From NCBI GenBank assembly GCA_934754975.1, contig CAKVKI010000018.1, forward strand, positions 1 through 20,510: a stretch of DNA of 20,510 bases. The letters are read 5' to 3'. Of this stretch, positions 15,182 through 20,510 are shown piece by piece. Numbering within the stretch: position 1 is the first letter of the stretch; each line of letters opens with the position of its first letter. The position numbers were made by a program, and so were the translations under genes. The notes beneath the pieces were generated by a model. The model ran no database searches. It was given only the letters and a program-made list of their open reading frames with translations, and was not told the DNA's origin. Source of the DNA: an uncultured Alistipes sp. (lineage in GTDB: Bacteria > Bacteroidota > Bacteroidia > Bacteroidales > Rikenellaceae).

Positions 15182-16302
15182 CGGCTTTCGAAAAATTCGA
15201 CAGGAGCAGGATTCACCAGAAACCGCTCAGCGAGCGGAAAAACAAGGTGAATATCAGCGAAATCTGCATCAGGACCACCGATCCGCGGCCGACGCTGCCG
15301 CCCCTTGCCTGCGAGCAGATACGGCGCACGGCCCAGCACATCCTCGAAGCCCGCGCGGCGGGACGCTCGGTGATGCTGGCCTTCGGCGCCCATTCGATCA
15401 AAAACGGATTGGGACCGCTGATGGTCGAATTCCTCCGCCGGGGCTGGATCACCCATCTGGCCACAAACGGCGCGGGAATCATCCACGACTGGGAGTTCGC
15501 CTATCAGGGGCGAAGCAGCGAAGCCGTTTACGAAAATCTCCCGAAGGGGCAGTTCGGCACCTGGGAGGAGACCGGGTTTTCGCTCAATCTGGCCATCACA
15601 GCAGGCGTATGGCAAGGCTTCGGGTACGGGGCTTCGGTCGGCAGGGCGATTGCCGGACAAGGCGTAAACATCCCTTCGGAGCAGGAACTCACCGACGCCA
15701 TGAAAGACCCCCGTTCGCTCGTCCATGCGGCGGCTTCGGCCGACCTGCTGACGGCAGTCCGCAAAGCGCAGATGGAACCGGGCTGGCACGCGATCCCGGC
15801 CCCGTTCGGGGAGTACAGCCTGCAGGCGGGTGCATACCGGCTGGGCGTGGCTTCGACGGCGCATCCCATGTTCGGACACGACATCATCTACACCCACCAC
15901 CTCTGCTCCGGGGCGGCGATCGGCCGGGCGGCCGAACTGGACTTCCTCTCTTACGTCGATTCCGTAAGCCGGCTCAACGGCGGGGTTTACCTCTCGGTCG
16001 GCACAGCCGTCATGTCGCCGATGGTCTTCGAGAAGGCCTATTCGATGGTGCAGAACGCCGCCCTGCAGCGCGGCGGGCGGCTCGACAAACACCGCATCAT
16101 GGTCGTGGACCTCGCCGAACCGAAATGGGACTGGTTTACGCAGGGTGAACCGCCGCGGTCCGATCCCGAATACCACACGCCCTATATGAAATCATTCCTG
16201 CGGACCAAGCCGCTCGGCATGGATTTCCTGACGGCGGACAACCGGGCGTTCCTGCTGGACCTGTATTACGAACTCTCAAACATGCAGCCTTATGTCAAAT
16301 AG
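15178..16302 (+). CDS. Uncharacterised protein, first of a tandem paralogue pair (distant DHS-like?)
   Basis: A 374-residue cytoplasmic protein of a family I do not recognise by name. Conserved blocks shared with the next gene are GAHSIKNGLGP (70-80), THLATNGAGIIHDWEFA (92-108), GQFGTWEET (124-132), HPMFGHDIIYTHHLCS (229-244), AAIGR-AAELDF (246-256), YLSVGTAVMSPMVFEKA (271-287) and KHRIMVVDLAEPKWDW (304-319). The pattern (an N-terminal glycine-rich loop, then a block ending in acid residues, then S-P...E-K near the C-terminus) faintly recalls deoxyhypusine synthase, including a possible Lys286 equivalent to its catalytic lysine. That is an inference only. The start is the ATG at 15178, overlapping the kinase stop by 4 bases; the frame stays open far upstream as an antisense-free shadow, which is not coding. 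A role with the kinase-phosphatase is implied. Confidence 0.85.
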   Translation: MTAFEKFDRSRIHQKPLSERKNKVNISEICIRTTDPRPTLPPLACEQIRRTAQHILEARAAGRSVMLAFGAHSIKNGLGPLMVEFLRRGWITHLATNGAGIIHDWEFAYQGRSSEAVYENLPKGQFGTWEETGFSLNLAITAGVWQGFGYGASVGRAIAGQGVNIPSEQELTDAMKDPRSLVHAAASADLLTAVRKAQMEPGWHAIPAPFGEYSLQAGAYRLGVASTAHPMFGHDIIYTHHLCSGAAIGRAAELDFLSYVDSVSRLNGGVYLSVGTAVMSPMVFEKAYSMVQNAALQRGGRLDKHRIMVVDLAEPKWDWFTQGEPPRSDPEYHTPYMKSFLRTKPLGMDFLTADNRAFLLDLYYELSNMQPYVK

Positions 16303-17404
16303 TTATTTCGACCGCGACCGACTGCAATTTCGTCCGCTGGCCGGGCGGCCCTGCCAGGTTACGATCGCCACGGAAAAGATCGATCCGACGGACCGTCCGA
16401 ACCCGCTGCCGGAAGAGACGCTGGCCGTCATCCGGCAAACGGCGCGGGACATCCTCGAAGCCAAGCGCAAAGACGCTTCGCGCATCCTGACTTTCGGCAC
16501 GCACCTGATACGGAACGGACTCGGCCCGCTCATCGGAGAATTCGTCCGCCGGGGCTGGCTGACCCATCTGGCGACGACGGGCACTTCGGTCGCCGACGAC
16601 TGGGAATTCGCCCTCCAGGGCGCCGGATGCGAAGACGCCCGCACGAACCTGCCCGAAGGGACCTTCGGCATGTGGCAGGAACCCGGTTATTACATCAATC
16701 TGGCGATTCTCCTCGGCGCATGGCAGGGACTCGGGCTGGGCGAAGCCGTGGGCCGGATGATCGCCCAAGAGGGACTGACGGTCCCGGACCGCGAAACGCT
16801 CCGCAGGGAGATCGCCGACACAGGCAATCCCGACAAAGCCGCCGCGGCCGCCGACCTGCTCGAAAAAATCGAACGGTACGGCATCGCCCCGGGGCGGCTC
16901 GACATCCCGTTCCCGTTCCGCGGCTACAGCCTGCAATACCTCGCGCAGCAGGCCGGCATCCCGCTGACCGTGCATCCTATGTTCGGGCTGGACGTGCTGT
17001 TCATGCACCCGCTCTGCTCCTTCGCCGCCATCGGACGAACCGCAGAGACGGATTTCCTCCGTTTCGTGAACAGCGTCGATAAACTGGAGGACGGCATTTA
17101 CCTCTCGGTAGGCTCCTCGATCGCCTCGCCCATGATCTTCGAAAAAGCGTTGTCCATGTCGCAGAACGTCCGCATCCCGGAGGGGCGGCGCATGGAACGC
17201 CACAAGATCGTAGTGGTCGATCTGGCCGAATCGAAGTGGGACTGGATGGCCAACGGCGAACCGCCCGAAAACCGTCCGGAATACTACCTGCGTTACTGCA
17301 AATCGTTCTCGCGGGCCAAAGCCCAAACCATGTATTACGTCTCGGCCGACAACCGGGATTTCTTCCTGCACCTCTACCGGGAGCTGGACGGGGCAGAACG
17401 TTAA
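16292..17404 (+). CDS. Uncharacterised protein, second of the tandem paralogue pair
   Basis: A 370-residue paralogue of the upstream gene, colinear over its full length. Both start with a similar leader (YFDRDRLQFRPLAG here, KFDRSRIHQKPLSE there). Shared blocks are GTHLIRNGLGPL (69-80), THLATTGTSVADDWEFA (91-107), TFGMWQE (124-130), HPMFGLDVLFMHPLCS (228-243), AAIGRTAETDFLRF (245-258), YLSVGSSIASPMIFEKA (270-286) and RHKIVVVDLAESKWDW (303-318). Lys285 matches Lys286 of the first copy. Differences fall in likely active-site positions: NGAGIIHDW in the first copy is TGTSVADDW here. It overlaps the upstream gene by 11 bases, so the two are translationally coupled and may form a heteromer or catalyse successive steps. 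It is the last gene of the operon. No membrane segment or signal peptide is seen. Confidence 0.85.
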   Translation: MSNSYFDRDRLQFRPLAGRPCQVTIATEKIDPTDRPNPLPEETLAVIRQTARDILEAKRKDASRILTFGTHLIRNGLGPLIGEFVRRGWLTHLATTGTSVADDWEFALQGAGCEDARTNLPEGTFGMWQEPGYYINLAILLGAWQGLGLGEAVGRMIAQEGLTVPDRETLRREIADTGNPDKAAAAADLLEKIERYGIAPGRLDIPFPFRGYSLQYLAQQAGIPLTVHPMFGLDVLFMHPLCSFAAIGRTAETDFLRFVNSVDKLEDGIYLSVGSSIASPMIFEKALSMSQNVRIPEGRRMERHKIVVVDLAESKWDWMANGEPPENRPEYYLRYCKSFSRAKAQTMYYVSADNRDFFLHLYRELDGAER

Positions 17405-17411
17405 ACGACAG

Positions 17412-17437
17412 GGGCCGCATCTTTTCGGATGCGGCCC
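17412..17437. terminator. Shared terminator hairpin between convergent operons
   Basis: GGGCCGCATC (17412-17421) pairs perfectly with GATGCGGCCC (17428-17437) around the six-base loop TTTTCG. It lies 8 bases after the paralogue-pair operon and about 20 bases past the stop of the opposing permease gene. The flanking tails are only modestly T-rich on either strand, so it may act both ways with partial efficiency. Confidence 0.6.
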
Positions 17438-17458
17438 TGCCTATTTACTCAGAATATT

Positions 17459-18667
17459 TCACTTCCGTCTCAGCACATAGAGCGAGACGAAGAGGATAAA
17501 GACCATGCAGACCAGCAGGGCGGACATGCCGCCCACGATCCCCATCGCGTCGGACAGCGCACCCATGGCCAGCGTTACTGCCCCGCCGCCGGCGACGCCC
17601 ATAATCAGCAGCGACGAAATCAAGTCGGCCTTTTCGGGCTTATGCTGCATGGCGAACGAGAAGATGATCGAAAAGACGTTGCCCGTCGCAAATCCCACCG
17701 GCAGGAACATGCAGATAAACACGGCCTGCGAGGCCGCGCCCCCGGCCGGGATTCCGGCCAAAACCATCATCACCGCATAGGCCGCGATAGAGGCCGCCAT
17801 CGTCCACACGAGAATCTTCCGGGCCGAAAACCGCACCAGCATCACGGCGCACACGAACGAACCGAGGGCGCGCGCCCCGAAATAGAGCGTGTTCATCGAA
17901 GTCGGATTCTCGGCGGCATAGACGCTGCGGAAGATCTCCGGGATAAAGAAATTCAGCCCCACGTCGATTCCCACGATCAAGAGGATACTCAGGAACATCA
18001 GCAGGATGTACCTGTCCCTGAGCAGGCCGAACGCCCCGCCGAAGGTCGCCTTCCCCGAATCGTCGCGCGCCTCACGCGGAATGGGCGTCGCCATGAGCCA
18101 CAACGCCGAAAAAAGGGTCACGGCGGCATAGATCACGAAGACATAATTCCAGTCGCCCAGCACGACCGCCGCGAACAGCACGATCTGGGGTCCCAGCAGC
18201 GACGAGAGGGCTTTGACGAACTGCCCCATCGTCATGGCGCTGGCGAGCCGTTCGCCCGGCACAACATTGGTCAGCAGCGGATTGAGGGCCACCTGTATGA
18301 TGGTGTTGCCGACGCCCATCAACACGAAAACCGGAATGTAAACGCCCAGCCCGGGAGCGACCATGCCGCATATCATCGGCAGCGGCAGCAGCATGGCGGC
18401 AATGGTGATGACGTTGCTGATCTGCACCATCGTCTTGCGCCCCACCCTGCGCATCATCATCCCGGCAGGGATCGAGCAGACCAGAAACCAGATAAAAATG
18501 AAATTGGGCAGCAGGCCCGCCATCGTGGAGCTGAGCGAAAGCGTATCCTTGATATTGGCCACGGCCGTGCCGACGATATCGACGAAGCCCATGACGAAAA
18601 AACAGAACAGCACGGGCAGGAGCTTGGAAAGGCCGCCTTTGCCCGCTTCGGAAGTAGTCTTATTCAT
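17459..18667 (-). CDS. MFS sugar permease, FHS (fucose/glucose-mannose:H+ symporter) type
   Basis: A 402-residue inner-membrane transporter with about 12 hydrophobic segments, the first at about residues 15-37 (LLPVLFCFFVMGFVDIVGTA) and the last ending in LFVSLYVLRR. GMMMRRVGRKT (69-79) is the MFS loop 2-3 motif. The layout matches the FHS family, which includes FucP and GlcP and imports monosaccharides with protons. NPLLTNVVPGERLASA, then GQFVKALSSLLGP, lies in the fifth-segment region that holds sugar-binding polar residues in FucP-like proteins. Length is typical. It follows the GH92 gene on the same strand after 76 bases without a clear promoter, so the two are probably cotranscribed. Mannose or a mannose-related sugar is the likely cargo by context; fucose cannot be excluded. 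Confidence 0.85.
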   Translation of the reverse strand: MNKTTSEAGKGGLSKLLPVLFCFFVMGFVDIVGTAVANIKDTLSLSSTMAGLLPNFIFIWFLVCSIPAGMMMRRVGRKTMVQISNVITIAAMLLPLPMICGMVAPGLGVYIPVFVLMGVGNTIIQVALNPLLTNVVPGERLASAMTMGQFVKALSSLLGPQIVLFAAVVLGDWNYVFVIYAAVTLFSALWLMATPIPREARDDSGKATFGGAFGLLRDRYILLMFLSILLIVGIDVGLNFFIPEIFRSVYAAENPTSMNTLYFGARALGSFVCAVMLVRFSARKILVWTMAASIAAYAVMMVLAGIPAGGAASQAVFICMFLPVGFATGNVFSIIFSFAMQHKPEKADLISSLLIMGVAGGGAVTLAMGALSDAMGIVGGMSALLVCMVFILFVSLYVLRRK

Positions 18668-18743
18668 AATTGAGCAGTTGTTTTATGCAGGGCGGGGGCG
18701 CAGGGCTGCAAAACCTGGAAAACAGCCCCGCGGACATCCGCTT

Positions 18744-20510
18744 CTATTTGTATTCGTTCGAAAAAGAGTAGGGGAAATCTTTTACATCCGTTCCGCGCCG
18801 TTTGTTCGGCTCAGGCGACATCCCGAATTCGATCCGGCCGCCGCGGCGTATCTGGTCGCGGGTGAAATAGTTCCGGCCGTATTTCCGGCCGTCGATCCGG
18901 ATTCCGTCCACGTAAACGTTCCGCTCGCTGTTTTCGGGCGCGCTGATCGTAAGTATCTTTCCGCCGGGAAGCGTAATCTCGACCTCGCGGAACAGGGGCG
19001 ATCCGACGGCATATTCCCCTGCCGCCGGATTGACCGGATACATGCCCAGCGCAGAAAATACGTACCACGCCGAAGTCTGGCCGTTGTCCTCGTCGCCGCA
19101 GTAGCCGTCGGGCGTGGGATGGTAGAGCCGTGACATCACCCGGCGCGCCCAGTACTGCGTTTTCCACGGTTCGGAGGTCCAGTCGTAAAGGTAGATCATG
19201 TGCTGGATCGGCTGGTTGCCGTGGGCGTACTGGCCGAAATTCATCACCTGCATTTCGCGCACTTCGTGGATCACCTGCCCGCCGTAGGCCGAGACGTCGA
19301 ACGCCGGCGGCTGGCTGAAAACCGAATCCATCATGCGGATAAACGCCTTGTCGCCGCCCATCAGCTCGGCCAGCCCTTTCGGATCGTGGAAAACGCTCCA
19401 CGAGTAATGCCAGCTGTTGCCTTCGGTGAAGTCGCCGCCCCACGCCAGCGGATTGAAATCCGGACGGAAATTACCCTTCGAATCCCTGCCGGCCATCAGG
19501 TTGAAATCCTTGTGAAACAGGTTCCGGTAGTTCAGAGACCGTTTTTTGAACTCGTCCACGATCTTCTTCTCCTTGCCGAGCGCTTCGGCGACTTTCAGCA
19601 CGCAGAAATCGTCGTAGGCGTACTCCAGCGTCCGCGCGGCGCTCTCCCGGATTCCGACGTCGTTGGGCACATACCCCAGCCGGTCATACTCCGCGGCCCC
19701 GGCGCGGCCCACTGACGACAGCGTCGGATGGGCGTTGTAGGCCATCTTGTACATCGCCTCCCACAGCGTCTCCATATCCATGCCGGGAACCCCCGCCAGA
19801 TAAGCCGAAGCGATCACCGAAGCCGAGTTGGAGCCGACCATCGCATCGATATGCCCCGGCGACACCCATTCAGGCAGCCAGCCGCTCTCCTTGTAGGTGT
19901 TGGCCACCGACTCCATGTAGGTTCCGTGCCACTCGGGGAAGAACAGGTCGAAGAAGGGCCGCGCGGCCCGGAACGTATCCCAGTAACCGTTGTCGGTATG
20001 CATGCGTCCGGAGCATACCTCCCCGCTGAAAGGGCTGTAATGGTGCATATTCCCCTCGGCGTCGTATTCGAAGAATTCGCGGGGATAGAGGAACATGCGG
20101 TAAAGCGCCGTGTAGAACATCCGCACATTGTCCAGGTCGTCCATGCCGTCGTCCTTGACCCGGAAGCGGCCGAGACAGTCGTTCCACTCCGCACGCCCCT
20201 CCTCGCACAGCTCGTCGAAACTTCGGTCGCCGATCTCGCGGGCCAGCGTGATCTCGGCCTGCTCGAAACCGATGAACGAAGAGGCTATGCGGGCCTGCAC
20301 CTGTTCGCCCCGTTCGGTGGCGAAGCTGACCACGGCGCCCGTCCGCCGGGCATCCGCCTCGTCCGCGCCCGGTAAGAATCCGTCGTCCTTCCACACCGAA
20401 AAATCCCGGAACGGCCGGTCGAAAACGATCACGAAATAGTTCCTGAAATTGTCGGGAGCTTTCTTGCCGCTGTGGTAATACTGCGTGGTATAGCCGATTA
20501 CCTTGTTCTC
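18744..20510 (-). CDS. GH92 family glycosidase (alpha-mannosidase type), N-terminus beyond window
   Basis: The C-terminal 588 residues of a glycoside hydrolase family 92 enzyme; the frame is open to the window edge, so the GTG at 20432 is not the start. GH92 enzymes are Ca2+-dependent, inverting exo-alpha-mannosidases exported to the periplasm or surface. Visible features include TDNGYWDTFRAARPFFDL, PGHIDAMVGSNSASVIASA, WHYSWSVFHDPKGLAELMGG, EPWKTQYWARRVMSRLYH, and GDEDNGQTSAWYVFSALGMY holding the Asp-Glu-Asp base motif (codons 19086-19094). The usual acid motif GNEP reads GNQP (Gln codon 19212-19214). From what I recall of the family, Gln there goes with cleavage of mannosyl-phosphate bonds, where the leaving group needs no protonation. 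An FHS permease gene follows. Signal peptide and N-terminal beta-sandwich are not visible. Confidence 0.92.
   Translation of the reverse strand, partial: ENKVIGYTTQYYHSGKKAPDNFRNYFVIVFDRPFRDFSVWKDDGFLPGADEADARRTGAVVSFATERGEQVQARIASSFIGFEQAEITLAREIGDRSFDELCEEGRAEWNDCLGRFRVKDDGMDDLDNVRMFYTALYRMFLYPREFFEYDAEGNMHHYSPFSGEVCSGRMHTDNGYWDTFRAARPFFDLFFPEWHGTYMESVANTYKESGWLPEWVSPGHIDAMVGSNSASVIASAYLAGVPGMDMETLWEAMYKMAYNAHPTLSSVGRAGAAEYDRLGYVPNDVGIRESAARTLEYAYDDFCVLKVAEALGKEKKIVDEFKKRSLNYRNLFHKDFNLMAGRDSKGNFRPDFNPLAWGGDFTEGNSWHYSWSVFHDPKGLAELMGGDKAFIRMMDSVFSQPPAFDVSAYGGQVIHEVREMQVMNFGQYAHGNQPIQHMIYLYDWTSEPWKTQYWARRVMSRLYHPTPDGYCGDEDNGQTSAWYVFSALGMYPVNPAAGEYAVGSPLFREVEITLPGGKILTISAPENSERNVYVDGIRIDGRKYGRNYFTRDQIRRGGRIEFGMSPEPNKRRGTDVKDFPYSFSNEYK

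Noticed and set aside
17429..18673. 414-codon plus-strand frame opposite the MFS permease
   Set aside because: His/Arg/Asp-rich shadow of membrane-protein codons; the minus-strand reading gives a proper 12-segment transporter.

Overview
The window looks like chromosomal DNA from a GC-rich gut Bacteroidales, most likely Alistipes or another Rikenellaceae. This is an inference. The visible grounds are promoter -7 elements of the Bacteroidota type (TAnnTTTG), little Shine-Dalgarno sequence before starts, a TamB gene overlapping a lipoprotein-anchored BamA/TamA-family barrel gene, an FHS-type sugar permease and a GH92 alpha-mannosidase. No insertion sequence, phage gene, CRISPR array or plasmid function is visible. 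Genes are tightly packed in five transcription blocks.

Layout. (1) 1-152: 3' part of tRNA-Ser(CGA) and its terminator. (2) 277-918, minus: a small nitroreductase, divergent from dinB (DNA polymerase IV, 1130-2206, plus). (3) 2412-9420, plus: tamB and tamL, overlapping by 26 bp, the envelope assembly pair. (4) 9661-10548, plus: an AraC-family regulator, convergent with a three-gene minus-strand corrinoid operon (12941 to 10606) encoding a corrinoid-binding protein, a stand-alone MetH-activation-like protein and a UroD/MtaA-type zinc methyltransferase. (5) Divergent from that operon, 13274-17404, plus: three overlapping genes encoding a PfkB-kinase/HAD-phosphatase fusion and two tandem paralogues of a family I cannot name, which carry motifs faintly like deoxyhypusine synthase. 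Convergent with these (minus, 20510 to 17459) are a GH92 glycosidase, cut by the window edge, and a sugar MFS permease.

How the parts may work together. The corrinoid operon has a methyl carrier, a reactivator and the methyl-acceptor half of a corrinoid methyltransferase system, but no gene here for the methyl-donor half. The kinase/phosphatase/paralogue-pair operon is the best candidate for an undescribed pathway: its overlapping genes suggest one sugar-phosphate or nucleotide-linked route. The GH92 enzyme has Gln where most GH92 mannosidases have the catalytic acid Glu. That change is known to me from GH92 enzymes acting on mannosyl-phosphate linkages, so the GH92-permease pair may release and import mannose from phosphomannan-type glycans. 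No shared regulation between these blocks is proven by the sequence.
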